DNA of 64,000 nucleotides from Phallusia mammillata. Lineage: Eukaryota; Chordata; Ascidiacea; Phlebobranchia; Ascidiidae. The stretch lies in the NCBI GenBank assembly GCA_003260075.1, contig QLIY01000051.1, positions 187,099 to 251,098 of the forward strand, given 5' to 3'. Shown piece by piece: positions 41,701-54,100 of the stretch. The first letter of the stretch is position 1, and every line of letters starts with the position of its first letter. Under the pieces are notes generated by a model. That model was not told the origin of the DNA. It saw nothing but the letters and a program-made list of their open reading frames with translations, and did not search any database. The position numbers were made by a program, and so were the translations under genes.

Positions 41701-44700
41701 GAATTCAACCAAACCAGGCAATTTTCCGCACTTGATCAGACACTCAATGTGTTGACTTAATCGATTAGCTTTCCTAGTGACTCGGGGTTGATTTTTAGGT
41801 AGGTTGTTTGTATAATCGTTATTTTCTACAGCCACAATCGATGTTCGAGTATATTTTTATTGCTTTTGTTAGGAGAAATCGCAAGCAACTAAATTCTGTT
41901 TCGTCTGCAAATTTTAATTTTTTAATAGAATTAGGCGGGTGATAACAATGTGTAAAAATGGCTTTTTATGTTTCTTTCGCAGTCATTGCACATCTAAAAA
42001 AAAAATTTATGTTGTTTGTCAATTGACGTAGCTAAAATACGGAAAAACATAGCGAGTTTTCTTATGAACAAAACTTGTAATTGTTAGGTTATACGTCGAA
42101 ATTCAAGTTTCAACCTACGAAATTCAAGTTTGGCAAATATCTCCTCATGTAATTTCGCACCCTGCAATAATGTAGGCCAGTGGTTCTCAACCTTTTAAGT
42201 TTGCGGACCGGTAAACTTTCTAAACAAATTTTGCGGACCGGTGGACTTTTAAAATCTATCCAAAATGCAATTACGACAAAACTATGCAATTCAAAAGAAG
42301 TAACTTATGAAAAATTCAATTTAAAGAGAAATTTGCTGCTGTCTGTTTGATACCATACGTGTTAAACGCGGTTCTTTAAAATATAAAAAAATGGAGATAT
42401 AAAATTGTAATATATTTGGCGGACCGGAAGAAAAGTTGATCCGGACCGGCGGTTGAGAACCACTGATGTAGGCTTTATTTCTAACCCTGTGTTCCTAACA
42501 ATTTAGCCTGCCATGAACCGTGATACCGAACTCCTCGACTTCGATAACAAACCACAAACCAAAAAAGATAAGAAGTAACAGAAAACCCATTGAGCAATGT
42601 AAATCTGGCATTTTGTTACCTCTTTGTATGTGTCTAATGCATGCTGTGCGCAATATTGGTTACCATATTACATGTATCAGTTTGCACGCGTTTCTCGTTT
42701 TGTAAATATGTTTGATCTTTCTGCGCAAAAGCTTTGTTATTTTGCATAAAGCTTCACCACGTGTTGCGTAAACACCATTAAAAATGCTTTTTGACAAAAA
42801 AGTAACTAAAAGAGAAAATACTATAGTTACACTTAAAATGACTAGAATAACATGTACACGTGCTGGTTAAAAAGTGTCGTTAAGGGAAACAAATTAAACT
42901 TTTGTTTTATTTATGGTTTCTTTTACAAATTGTACAGTCGCAATAATATCACATATGTTTTTTTCACGGAGAAACAAAGCCGTTTACAGTACTTTCATAT
43001 TGAGAAACATCACCAAAATGTGGTTGACATATTTTACTACAGTTTCAATGCAAAGACCAATAAAGTCAATACATTTGTCGTCCACAGATAGGCCTATGTC
43101 AAAAATCCAAGGTATGCATTGTAATTCGTAAATTTGCCCACTTAATTCGAATGCTTTGTACTTTAACGGGTCGTATAATGCACGTACTCACCTTTAAAAA
43201 CTGACTAAAATGGGCGGAACAGAGCTTACACAGAAAACTGAATGGTTAACCAAAAAAGCAGGATCTACAGCCTCTAAACTAGCTGCCCTTCACTACGTAA
43301 ATCAATAATACTTATATTCAGGAAAAAAGCTGAAAATCATACATTTGTTTCACAAACGCCCTGACTTTCGCTAGACATATCCATACTGATAGATAAGGCC
43401 TTGCAATCTAAGATCGAGTTTAACTTTTGTGCGGTGTCTGAGTACAGCAGCAAGACAATCATTCTGGCCGTAACGTTCCGAGTAGTGTGCTATCAGTACC
43501 ACTTCGCTTGGGCCTTAGAGCACATAGTTTGGACAATCTGCGCTTCAATCCTGCTACAAAAACAACACCACGGCAAAGGGTTCAAATAGTTTATACATCG
43601 CAGATTGGCAGCGTCAGGTTGTCTGAAGTCTAGCCAAAGTGGCGCTTATAGATAGTTCTAACATATCTATGCCAGTGTGGACATCAAAAACACATTAGAA
43701 AGCCGAAAACTCGAATCCTTAAGATGGTCATTTGCAAAAAAACAGCAATAAACAACGCGTTTTGTTTATTCATTGCAATAGTTGTAGTGAATTAGTAAAT
43801 TGAATACAAATATGACAAAGTTGGACGTCACTTACATGCGTGATGACATCATCTGCGTGACGTATTCTCCACCAAATCCCGCAAGTGACGTCATTAGAGC
43901 CTAGAAGCTAATTGGCAACAAGCTAAAATGCTGCAATAAGTCCAGCGACCACAGACAACTGCACGCCCCAGAACGTTGAAATCGACAATGACACGACTGT
44001 TCCGAAACAGAGGGGCTTATGTCGTGATAGGACACGCTACGAGAGCAGTGTTTACACAATCTGCTGCTATTTTAACATAGAAAAACGTTGAAGCGAAACT
44101 GCTCAAAGGGGATTTATCGACAATAATAAACCGCGCGGGGAAAACGCAAGGCTATTTGTATTAAAATGACAAAGAACTGGTATTTTATTCAGCTGTAGTC
44201 AATTATTTGGTGGAAATAAATGCACTATACTAAAACTGCGTTTATTGCTACTCTTGTCTTTGAAACAAATTCGGGGGGCGGAGGGTCATAATGGAACTCG
44301 TAAACAAGGCGTTTGTGTTAGTGAATATGTTACGAAACCTTTTTTAAATTTAGGCAGTTCTTTACGAACATTTTGCCGTTTTTAAAGGACTTTTAAACAA
44401 ATAGGTATTTGATGCAAGGAAACGAATTACTAACTTTCTTAAACGCAAAAGGCAAAGTTGATATTTTAACTAAGAAACAACAGCTATCTACAGCAGCCTA
44501 CCACAATAGTGACTTTATAGAACACAAAAACATTGCACACAACAAACGCATATCTATTTTCATCTACAAATCTATTTTGGAAACAGGGCTTAAGTAAAAC
44601 AAAGAACGTAACCGGTTCAACTAATAACATGGGAAAGTACCTGATATTGGGTCACGTGAATAACTTGGGTGTCGACTTTCGCACACAAAACAGCGAAGAA

Positions 44701-45402
44701 CAAACAAAACCTCAGCAAGTTGTCACGTGAACCACCAAACGATACGGTTGAATGCATCCAGGTAGACGTTACACTTACACTACCTGTAGCTTCAAGTACC
44801 GTATAATCAGATATCGGATTACACCAGCTTATATTTCGGATTAGCCGAATAAAAATCTTTATTGATGGTAATTTGCGCATTGAACCCCCCCCCCACAAAA
44901 CCTCAGCAAGTTGTCACGTGAACCACCAAACGATACGGTTGAGTGCATCCAGGTAGACGCTACACTTACACTGCCTGTAGCTTCAAGTACCGTATAATCA
45001 GATATCGGATTACACCGGCTTATATTTCGGATTAGCCGAATAAAAATCTTTACTGATGGTAATTTGCGCATTGTGAATGTACAAAAATTTAAGTTGTGCT
45101 GCATTTAAATGAATACTTGTTTTAATATTACAGTCATTTTAGGCATTACTATTTACTATATATGCATAGATATTAAAACTAATACACAAATTAATCAATT
45201 CCCCCCCCCCAAAAATTTAAGTTGTGCTGCATTTAAATGAATACTTGTTTTAATATTAAAGTAATTTTAGGCATTACTATATATGTATAGATATTAAAAC
45301 TAATACACAAATTAATCAATTTTTTTGTACTTGCCTTGTGTTTAAGTCTCCTTCAAACGTATCGTCCTGTTCCATCGGTTCAACAACATCACTATCGGCC
45401 AT
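32717..45402 (-). CDS. Ephexin-like Rho guanine nucleotide exchange factor (DH-PH-SH3)
   Basis: Activates Rho-family GTPases by GDP/GTP exchange. Conserved exons, 5' to 3' on the minus strand: 40028-40124, 39714-39835, 39003-39163, 38572-38730, 37665-37794, 37253-37336, 36066-36149, 35057-35211, 34579-34684, 33879-33998, 32717-32923; phases join throughout. The pre-DH segment includes a LPHVQESGVL motif. The DH domain runs from FELISSESSYLRSLNVLINY through LPLHSFLLLPMQRITRLPLL to CNERAKSLERTEQMI. The PH domain covers FLVKQGVLTR, VCLFLFNDVLLIAKKK and RWMAVLRHQP. The C-terminal SH3 has SDGWYYGERISDGCRGWFP, then the ephexin-family tail LNSKMRERNLQRRF. The match is to the NGEF/ARHGEF5/16/19/26 group; I cannot choose a member. 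The 5' end is uncertain: exon 45335-45402 (MADSDVVEPMEQ.., GC donor) ends in phase 2 and cannot join 40124 directly, whereas 43343-43384 can. The SH3 N-terminal edge is also short, so a small exon may be missed. Confidence 0.88.
34171..34481. mobile_element. hAT-type MITE, CAGAGTTGTAAG family, 311 bp
   Basis: Left end CGGAGTTGTAAGCCGGG, right end CAGGCCCGCTTGCCACTCTG, flanked by TGATGGAC (34163-34170) and TGATAGAC (34482-34489), an 8-bp duplication with one mismatch. It lies in a RhoGEF intron. Confidence 0.8.
35345..35527. mobile_element. Degenerate CAGAGTTGTAAG-family fragment
   Basis: Contains TTGTAATTCGGCTTGG at one end and GGCCCGCTCACATCT at the other, with GGGTTTGGG-type words between. 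No target duplication. Confidence 0.4.
36414..36500. mobile_element. 5' fragment of the CAGGGGTCGGCAACC MITE family
   Basis: CAGGGGTCGGCAACCCCTGG matches the left end of the intact element at 55386; no right end was found. Confidence 0.55.
37816..38260. repeat. About 220-bp duplication across N at 38036
   Basis: AACTTGTGAGGTGCCGAAGT begins at 37816 and again right after the N at 38036. The copies run in parallel for more than 200 bp with few differences, inside a RhoGEF intron. A similar short duplication flanks the N at 35866. Confidence 0.9.
38360..38545. repeat. Degenerate tandem repeat, TTGACCTTGGTCAACCAGTT unit
   Basis: About eight imperfect copies of a unit near 24 bp, such as TTTGACCTTGGTCAACCAG, TTTGACCTTAGTAAACCAG and TTTGACTTTGGTCAACTAA, directly downstream of the RhoGEF exon at 38572-38730 in its direction of transcription. 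Confidence 0.75.
39340..39600. repeat. Degenerate tandem repeat, ATCACATGA / TTTCGTGACAAA unit
   Basis: Alternating ATCACGTGA-like and TTTCGTGACAAA-like words recur roughly every 30-35 bp, at least seven times, in the RhoGEF intron between the exons at 39003 and 39714. Confidence 0.75.
42178..42465. mobile_element. hAT-type MITE, 288 bp, perfect ends
   Basis: Terminal inverted repeats CAGTGGTTCTCAACC and GGTTGAGAACCACTG match perfectly and are flanked by a perfect 8-bp duplication ATGTAGGC (42170-42177 and 42466-42473). GCGGACCGG motifs lie subterminally. Confidence 0.92.
43343..43384 (-). CDS. Candidate alternative first exon of the RhoGEF
   Basis: A 42-bp minus-strand exon with ATG at 43384 reads MDMSSESQGVCETN and ends at a GTATGA donor in phase 0, exactly the phase needed to join the exon at 40124 (DPPSVADAILYQ..). 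With it the predicted protein is 488 aa. The evidence is only start codon, donor and phase; there is no homology support. Confidence 0.4.
44705..45320. repeat. Two poly-C joins with duplicated flanks
   Basis: C10 at 44885-44894 separates two copies of about 180 bp starting ACAAAACCTCAGCAAGTTGT. C10 at 45201-45210 separates two copies of about 120 bp starting AAAAATTTAAGTTGTGCTGC. Both lie just downstream of exon 45335-45402 in the direction of RhoGEF transcription. Confidence 0.9.
45335..45402 (-). CDS. Candidate first coding exon of the RhoGEF (acidic N-terminus)
   Basis: On the minus strand an ATG at 45402 opens MADSDVVEPMEQDDTFEGDL, ending at ACAAG followed by GCAAGT, a typical GC-type donor. 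The peptide is very acidic. It ends in phase 2 while the next recognised exon (40028-40124) needs phase 0, so at least one connecting exon in 40.1-45.3 kb is unseen, or this exon belongs to another transcript. Confidence 0.5.
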
Positions 45403-46398
45403 ATTGTCCAAAAACTAAACAGCTGTTATGGAAACCGGCAGTTTTAACAGGTCTCCGTTAAGTGCGTATTGTCATCCATTAAGTACCGAGAGATGCACTT
45501 GTAACAACAGCATATCACCTGCTCTGTGCTTCCGTCTAGTCTGCTTTTTTTCGGCAAGTTACATATTAACGCGATTGTTCTACAATGCTACGTCATAGGT
45601 GTATGCGCACAATCGCTCGTCACGCGTCGGTGATTATCAGCAAACTCAAACAGCTGGGTCAATGGATCACGATTTCACAACATGTAAATTGGTGCGCTTG
45701 AAAACTACTCACAACACTTAAGAACGTTAACCTTTCAAAATTAAACTTTAATAATGATTTAACAAAAAGAATGTTTTCTAGTAAAAAAAACACAAAAATC
45801 CAAAATCGAAACACTCAAAGACGAAATTGTTTTTGGGAATAATCGGTCAATTTATGTTTCGCTCAATGAGGATCTGGTTTGATGATAAAAAATTTTGAAC
45901 ACGCTAAAATTAATGTTAACTAAACTGAAATCATTACTTCAGTGTGTATTGCTTACTTGTATAGTGCCATGCAACGTTAGATTGAAAAACAATGCCCTTG
46001 TTTTCCTCACGTCTAAATGGACTATACGACAAACAATGTCGCTTGCTCTGCAAACAAATACATGACAAGATGAAACCAAGAAAGTCACGTATCAATTTCT
46101 GTGTTTTCTTTTGATGTATAACAACATTGAACAAAAACCTTATACAAAACGTATTTTTGTTACTTTTAGCTATTGTGAATCATTGCTTGTGGCTATTTAC
46201 CAAATTTGAAGAGGCATATGGCCACCGCCACAAACCCTTATCCATTAAGACGTATTTTGAACTCTGCGCTTACCGCTTGAGTTCGAGCTCTGCGCACAAA
46301 ATGCCGTAATCAGCCGCGGGCTATTTCAAACCAGTGCGTCGCAAAGGCATTGCAAACACAACTAGTTTCTTTACATACGAGCTGCTGTGACATCAGAC
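45403..46398. promoter_or_regulatory. Head-to-head intergenic region, RhoGEF (-) and GT31 gene (+)
   Basis: About 1 kb between the two presumed start codons. No TATA box or other core element is identifiable by eye. It could serve as a shared, divergent promoter; this is inferred from geometry only. Confidence 0.35.
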
Positions 46399-49300
46399 AT
46401 GCTGAAAGTAAGGCACAAGTTCAAAATACGTCACGATGGCGATAAAAGGTCAAAATTGTCGTCGTTTTCGCGAAGAAGTCATACGTTTTTCATTATCATA
46501 GTTGTTTTGGGTTCTTTGTTGACCTATATGATGTCGAGAGCGCTTAGAGAAGAACAGAACAGGTCAGTTGAGCTGTACATGAGAATAAGAGATGGGGTGG
46601 TTGTGCTTGACGATACCCTTGAGAAGGAGACAGCCCAAGAAAGTTTGCATGAAGTAAGTAATCAATTTCACGCTAATTGTGATAAGTCTGGTCCAACTCA
46701 TCAGCTTATTTTCTGTTACATACAGTTTTGTTGATGGTTCCCCCCCCCCCCAGGTCAGTTGAGCTGTACATGAGAATAAGAGATGGGGTGGTTGTGCTGG
46801 ACAATACCCTTGAGGAGAAGACATCCCAAGAAAGTTTGCATGAAGTAAGTAGTCAATTTCACGCTAATTGTGATAAGTCTGGTCTAACTAATAAGCATGT
46901 ATTTTCCGTTACATACAGTTTTGTTGGTGGTTTTATTATTATTTTTGATGCAAATTTTGTTGGCCAAGTTCTTGACGGATTTTGAACTAACAACCAACCG
47001 TTTCATCAATACGTCAAAATACCATAAAAACGTGCCAGAATAATTTGCTGCTATTCGCATAAGGTGTCACATAGTAACAAAATCCCCCCCCCCGTTGGCC
47101 AAGTTCTTGACGGATTTTGAACTAACAACCAACCGTTTCATGAATACGTCAAAATACCATAAAAACGTGCCAGAATAATTTGCTGCTTTTCGCATAAGGT
47201 GTCACATAGTAAAAAAAATTACGCGACTTGTTTGCAATTTTAGGAGAACGTTGTAAGGACACAAATGGAAAGTGTGACGTCACCCAGTGCAAAAGCAAAT
47301 CCAAACAACAACACGTTCGGCTTTTGCAAGCAGGTACTGTTGTTTATCTATGTATTACCTGTGTTGTATTCAACTGTTTATGTTGTACAGCTTAAAGTCC
47401 CCCGTTGTGTTCAAGCTGCAACCAATGTTATTAGATGTTTTGTGGGCTTTGGGCAGCAACTTTTTTGACGATGGATAGTTCTATCAGTGGCCCCTAGCTT
47501 GTTGTAACTTTTACTTTGAAAATTTTAATAATTTAAAAACCGTTTCTTTTGTAGAATTCTTCTCCCTACCTTCTAGCGATTGTTTTCTCCAAGGATGAGG
47601 CGTCATCACTTCGTGACGTCATACGAGACACGTGGTGCAAGCGTAAATATTTTTCGAATGGCCGCAAGATGGCGTGCGTTTTTGCCATAGGAGAAAATCT
47701 TGAAACCAAAGTAAACAAAAAACTAACCTCAACAAGTTTTACACAAATATTTTTTTAAATTTGCAAAATTATATTAAAAAATGCGGTTGACGACACAAGG
47801 CCATCACATCTCACCTGCATTTCGTTTTCACATACCCTGCTCTCTGCAGAGATACGAGCAACTCGTCAAAGAAGAGGGGCTTCGTCACAATGATATTATC
47901 AAAGTACCAGCAACTGATGACGTGCGAAATTCCACTTTAAAGCTGATGAACGTGTTTCATCAGGTGACATCACAATGTAAAAGTGTAAGGTAAGTCCGGA
48001 AAATTTAAAATCACAATTCATTTTGTCAACATCTACAACAAAAGTACGATATCTCAAATCATTACTTTGTCTGGCCCAACGAACATAACAACCCCCCCCC
48101 CATGTAAAAGTGTAAGGTAAGTCCGGAAAATTTAAAATCACAATTCATTCTGTCAACATCTACAACAAGAGTACGATATCTCAAATTATTACATTGTCTG
48201 GCCTAACGAACATAACAATACACAAGCATTTCTTGTTCCTTTGAGGTTGAGCCCTAAGCAATTGTAACTTTACAGTTACAAAAAAATGCACCTCAGGGCA
48301 ACGATGTTCCACTTTTTGCCTTAGGAGTAATTAGTTTGGGCGCCGCGTAGGGTGTTTGGCAAAAGTTTGGCATTCTGACAATGAATAGTATGGTAGTAGC
48401 ACCTAGCACGTGCAGTTAACAAAGTGAGTAAGGGCAAAACCTGTTGGAAAGCTGAGCAACTAATGCAATCTCCCCCCCCCCATTCTGACAATTAACAGTA
48501 TGGTAGTAGCACCTAGCACGTGCAGTTGACAAAGTGAGTAAGGGCAAAACCTGTTTGAAAGCTGAGCAACGAATGCAATCAGTAGAAAAGTGTACAAATG
48601 TTAAGGTATTAAGCAGTATAAGCTAATAATGTGCGTTTTGCGGTGCTCAAGCATTACACTTTTTTTGTCAATAACAGGAGCTATGTTGCTTTTGGCATTA
48701 CAATGAAGTTTTGGGTGTACTTTCCAGGTATCAATTTTAGGGTTTGGTGCATCGACAAAACATTTCGTCTACTGACTTGGTAAAACTGACTTTGACAGTA
48801 CATTACTGAAAGTAGGGGATCAGTTGCATTTTAAGGTTTTAAGTGAAAAATAAAAATAAAATTTAGAACAGTCAAGCACCTTTGATACCTCGTTTCATTA
48901 ACTAATAAACAAACAATACTATACTATACATCTGCCTTGGTAGCGTCTATATCAAACAGTTTAAAACCGGGTTCAACAAATTAAACACTCAAAGAAACTA
49001 CCGCTGTACTTAAAAATCAAGCGATGTCTATTACGTCACAAAACGGATTAATGTCACGTGATGTATTGTGGGCGGGAATAATAGAAATAATAAATAATAA
49101 AAACAAATGATTGCAGTATCATTTTGTTCAATATTTAGACAAAATTGAAACCATTTTTTGTGAAGATATATTCTTCGAACCGAGGATGACGTAATTATCA
49201 ACATGGAAAAACTGATGGACGAAATTCTTCCTACAAAGCCGGAGACTAAATATGCTGTAAGGTTTAGGCTAGATTTGCTTAGATTCGCTACCCCCCCCCC

Positions 49301-50273
49301 AGGATGACGTAATTATCAACATGGAAAAACTGATGGACGAAATTCTTCTTACAAAGCCGGAGACTAAATATGCTGTAAGGTTTAGGATTGATTTGCTTAG
49401 ATTCGCTTAAAATGGAAACCAATTTGGTTTGATGATGGAAGCAATCAACACTAAAGTTGTCAATATTAACTAACTAAAATGTGACAAAAATAGTGTACCG
49501 AATTACATCGAAAAGTATAAGCTAAAAGGAATGCCCCCCCCCCATTTGGTTTGATGATGGAAGCAATCAACACTAAAGTTGTCAATATTAATTAAGTACA
49601 ATGTGACCAAAATAGTGTACCGAATTACATCGAAAAGTATAAGCTAAAAGTAATTGCGACTTATGACATAGCTAGAAGAACTACACAAACATATTTTTGT
49701 TTTGTTTTCATAACCTTTCAAAAAAAAAATTTAGTTATTCTTTCGTCACATGAAGGGTGGTCGGTGCATGGAAAAAATGAAGCCACACAGGAACGAACAC
49801 AGCAACTTTTATGTTTCCGTCGAGGAATTTTCGCAAGAATTCTATCCACCAATATGTTATGGAATGGGTTATCTGCTGTCAGGTAAAATTAAGTCGTGAA
49901 CCATTCAACATAGTAAGTTTTTGTCACAGAACAACACCATCTTCCAAATTTAACATCTTAGACTTCATAGGGACCGTTGATTTTAAATACCTTTCTTTGT
50001 TTTCAAGGTGATTTGATGCATGCAATCTTCTCAACCGGTTTACGTCATCAACTTTTACCCCTCGATGACGTATTTATAGGCGTGACGCTTGACCGCCTTC
50101 ACGTCAAACCGAAAAACCTTGATAACTTTCTTCACGTGAAGTCAATTCGAGGCGCGACTTCATCAAGCAATGACGCCGTATGCAAAAACGTCATTGTCCA
50201 CGTGCATATTAATACTGTAGAAAATGTTCGAAAGTGGTGGCAAATGATGCGTGACGTGTGCAGTAAAGTGTGA
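46399..50273 (+). CDS. GT31-family beta-1,3-glycosyltransferase, type II membrane protein
   Basis: Golgi glycosyltransferase that would transfer galactose or N-acetylglucosamine in beta-1,3 linkage. Exons: 46399-46653, 47244-47333, 47555-47710, 47850-47989, 49166-49256, 49735-49882, 50008-50273; 381 aa, phases consistent. A short basic cytoplasmic tail precedes one transmembrane anchor (FFIIIVVLGSLLTYMM, residues about 30-46) and a stem region. GT31 motifs follow: LRDVIRDTW (IRxTW) in exon 3, ILRTEDDVIIN (the DDD-type metal site, here E-D-D) in exon 5, YPPICYGMGYLLS in exon 6, and LDDVFIGVTLDRL (the EDV-G motif) in exon 7. Donor and acceptor sugars cannot be told from sequence. Parts of exon 1 and of exon 5 are repeated next to poly-C runs at 46740 and 49291; those second copies are probably alleles. 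The start is the first in-frame ATG before the anchor. Confidence 0.87.
46740..46751. repeat. Poly-C join with duplicated exon 1 end
   Basis: C12 is followed by a second copy (46752-46853) of the end of GT31 exon 1 and its donor. The copies differ at several codons, including Asp to Asn and Ala to Ser. Other joins in this gene: C10 at 47084, 48092, 48472, 49291 and 49534. Confidence 0.9.
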
Positions 50274-51136
50274 CATTACGGTAGTTGCTATGGAGACGTA
50301 CATTGTTTTGTTAATACTGGTTATCAATAATTCATAGAGGCTGAGGAGGAAATCGTATCTGACTTACATTAAATGTGTTTTTGTGTTGCTAAGCGGACGA
50401 TTGGATTAGTCAAAAAAGTGGAAAGGCGTACAGCAGTGTTAATGTACTGAATGCTTACCAAGTGTTAATATAAGATGTTTATGTTCGGTTGTTTTAGTTT
50501 TTAAACACAACTCCGGTATTGTTTGAAAGTTTTTTTTATATTTTTGTATTTATATCGCTTTTTGGTTGTTTTTCTTTCAGACGATACTCAAACTTTTTAT
50601 TGTGAACAAATCGTTTTGTTTGTTATATGTCTTAACTTATATTTTTAATGTGTTTTAAGTTAATTTGCATTGTCACAATTTAAAACTTTAATTTATTTAT
50701 ATTTGACAATCAAAGAAATTCGTCCAACTAATTTTACACAAAAGATTAAGTTTATTAAAGATATACTCGGACACAATAGAAACATCAAAATCTGGTTTTC
50801 TTTGATGATAGCTTTATATTTCAAAGCAATTGTGTAACTACGTGTGTTTAGTAGCAGTGTGTTGTATTTGTTACAGTGGTTAGCACTACACCCATTTGAA
50901 CCTGTCTTAACTTGTTTTAAGTGCAATAAACATTTCTACTTGTGCATTTAACAAGAATTTGTGACTATGTTTTATTGTAATGAGTTCAAAAACAAACGCT
51001 TGTTTAGTGTTTTCATTTGGTTAAAACTCTTTTTTGTTCACTACAGGCGCAATCAAACCCAAATCATTGAGTCGTAAGTTCAAACCCGTTTGACTCGGAA
51101 TAAAAAGGGGATTTTTGCATCTGCCTAACTATTAAC
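50274..51136. other. 3' UTR of the GT31 gene and upstream region of the coiled-coil gene
   Basis: AT-rich; an AATAAA at 50925-50930 is a plausible polyadenylation signal for the GT31 gene. No other feature seen. Confidence 0.5.
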
Positions 51137-54100
51137 ATGTCCCATGCAGAATCTTCTGTGACGTTGACATCGGTTAAGGGGACTCCCCAACTTAACGTGA
51201 GTTTTAAACTTTTTTGTCTTATTTCGTTTTTGTTTTGCGCAAAACTGTGATCTAGTTTTACTGCAGGATTTTTGTGGCCATTCATAAAGTTGCCGATTTT
51301 ATCGTTTTGTTCAACAAGTCCTTAAGTATATAAGCTGTGGCTGCCAGGCGTAATATCAACGTTATATAGCTCATCTGGCAATTGTGTTTTTGTATGATGT
51401 TTCGATGTCCAACAGGTCGCCTTCATCGGGTTAAATAACACTGAATGCGCGTAGTTTGAAACGTCGCTACAAAAATACAATCGCGAGAAGAGTTCCATCA
51501 GGTTGAAGTCCTTAACTCTATTGTAAATAAATCAATTTATAATCTAATAAAAGCAATCACACAAAATGCCGAGGATAGATAACGCAAAACATGGATATTT
51601 ACCCTGTATGGAATAACGTTATTGTTTTTCTTTTTACGCAGATAAATGACAAAGCCAAACTCATATCTTTGATTCGAACCTGGCGGGCAAAGTACGAAAA
51701 AGTCCAAACTCTATCGTTGCGTCATCGGGAAATTATTACGTCACTGAAAAATGACGTCGAGCAACTTAAAGAAGAAAAAAATGCGTAAGAACCCCAAAAA
51801 AGATTTGTTCTTTTTAGTTATAATTCACAAAACTATGTAAGATAAACATCTGCCAAAATGTTTTATCGCAGCGGTAAAAGTTTTAGAATAAGTACAATGA
51901 AGTGAAACTGATATAATGAGTATTTTCGTTTAATTGGCTAAAATTTTACATATTTTTCCAGAGTCACAAATCATTTAACAGTGGAACTGCATCACGAGAA
52001 GGATCGGGCGCGCCGCCTTGTGGCCGAAATGGAGGCCAAGGCGGCTGACGTCGAGTCGCGTAGCAACGCCGAAAAAAATAATCTTATAGAAAAGATTAAC
52101 AAGCTGACTTTACTAATGCAAAACACAACGAAAACGTTTAAGGTAATTGTAACGACCGCTAGGTGCGCACCCTGGCCCTGCGCCGTTCGTCACACTAGGT
52201 AACCCTTTTTGTAAAAAGCGCCCGTCCTACAGCCTGTCCTCCAAGACGACCCACTCTTGCATTTGCAACGAATGTTCTTTTTTTGGCGATAAAAGGCAAC
52301 GCTGACGAATAAACCAAGACGACAACGTCAATAGCAACGGCAACGGTTTTTCTGTAACCACAAATAACATACATAAGCCATACGTACACATTATGACGTC
52401 ATAGCGACCATCACACAATAAGCAGTTTTAACAGTACACACAGGTCTTACTTAAATCCACGTTAATCAGTCACATTTTACATTAAAATTACTTACAATTA
52501 CTCATAACAAGTCAAGTTACTGTTAAAATACACATTAACACAAGTTAAACACAAATCAAGTAAAAACATAAAACATACCAACTGTTGGGTAACCAGGGCT
52601 TTACTAGCACGCGGCTAGAGGTTCCACAACTGACAATTCAGCATTTTAGCTATTGCTCTTAACATTTACAGTTTCACTATAAACAAAATAGTCACAAGAA
52701 ATTAGGATAAATTCACTTAAATTGACTGCAAACCTAGCAACTAACGCAGCTCACAAAAACGTGGCGTTCAAAGCACATGCTCTTTCGCGGATGAATATTT
52801 CAATACGTCACGAATAAACGAGAACTTAAATCACCCAAGCGGAACAATTGATTCTCGCTGTAACAGTAATAATAATTGCATATAACCTAATTTAAGACGT
52901 TGCTTTCATAAAGTAATGAACTAATGTTTATCGGTGCCTTATATAAGAGAAGTGATATAATAAAAAGTTTAGCTCAAAATAGTACATTAAGTTAATTTTA
53001 ACGCGACTATTCAAATGGTTATATCCGTACTACAAAATAAATCTGTCCTACTTTCGCCATACATTATTTATGTTTCCCAGGAACACGAGACTGAGAAAGG
53101 GCAGAAAATTTCTGAACTATCCGAAGCGGTGGAGAATCTGAGCAAGAAAAACGAGAGAATCGAAATGGAAAAAAAGAAAAGCTCTGAAGAGGCCGAGAGA
53201 AGAGTAAAAGAAGTTTCCAACGAAAATGAGGACTTAAAGGAAAAGTAAAATATTTTTTTCCGTTAAAAACTATTATTAAGCGGTTAATTTCTGAAACAAC
53301 TATTGTATATTATTGTTTTAGATATCAAGCCAAACTAAATGAGGTCCGAGATATAATGACAGTGAAAATCGCGCAAGTGCGCCGTCAAGTGGATGATCAA
53401 GTTGCCAATGCTCGCAGCGAACTGGAAAAGGAAATCAGAACTGAGTGGGATGAAAAACACGAAAACCAAAGAAAAACGGTAAAGTTATAACTACAACAAG
53501 GCAACCGAAGGCAAACTAGTTAAAACGGTTACTTGAATCATAAAAAGGAATTCTTTAATAGGTTTGTGCAATACTCCATTCTTTTGATATCTTTAGCGGG
53601 ACACTGCTAAAGTCAACAGCTATTTTACAGTAGGTTTACCATATCTACGTGAGCTAAATTCGGGACAGCTTCAATAAATACGTTTAGCGACACCAAAGTT
53701 GCGTTACACTGCATTATATCGCATGTTGTTACCCATATCAACCAAAACATTTCCATTTAAAAAATATCATTGCTATCATATATAGATAAAAGCGCTGTTT
53801 TGTTTCTAAACAAGTTCCAAACAACAACAAAAAGTTTCACAAAGTCTGGTCCTTTCAATAAAGTGTTGCTAGCTTTAAAGTCGCGTTGTGTTCGCATGAA
53901 TGTACGCGGTAGAGTGCATCGTTTATCGTAATCAGTAATCAACCGGGTTTTAAACCAAAACAGACCGCTGCAAAGACCGCTGCAAACAAAATAAACAATA
54001 CAAAAGTGGTGCAGGGTCGAAAATAAGTTTATGCTCCAAATAAAACAGTATTTTTATGTTTTACAGGAGGAAGCGATACGTGCCGAAATAACGGACGAGT

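Noticed and set aside
41644..41835. 63-codon minus-strand ORF inside the RhoGEF span
   Set aside because: No similarity to ephexin N-termini and no fitting splice phases.
46752..46853. Second copy of GT31 exon 1 end as a genuine alternative exon
   Set aside because: The C12 before CAG mimics a splice acceptor, but the run matches the spacer seen at all other joins and the copy repeats exon plus intron without interruption.
48678..48727. Possible GT31 exon (RSYVAFGITMKFWVYFP) between 47989 and 49166
   Set aside because: Including it breaks the phase into the exon at 49166. Skipping it gives SVRYILRTEDDV in frame, matching the family.
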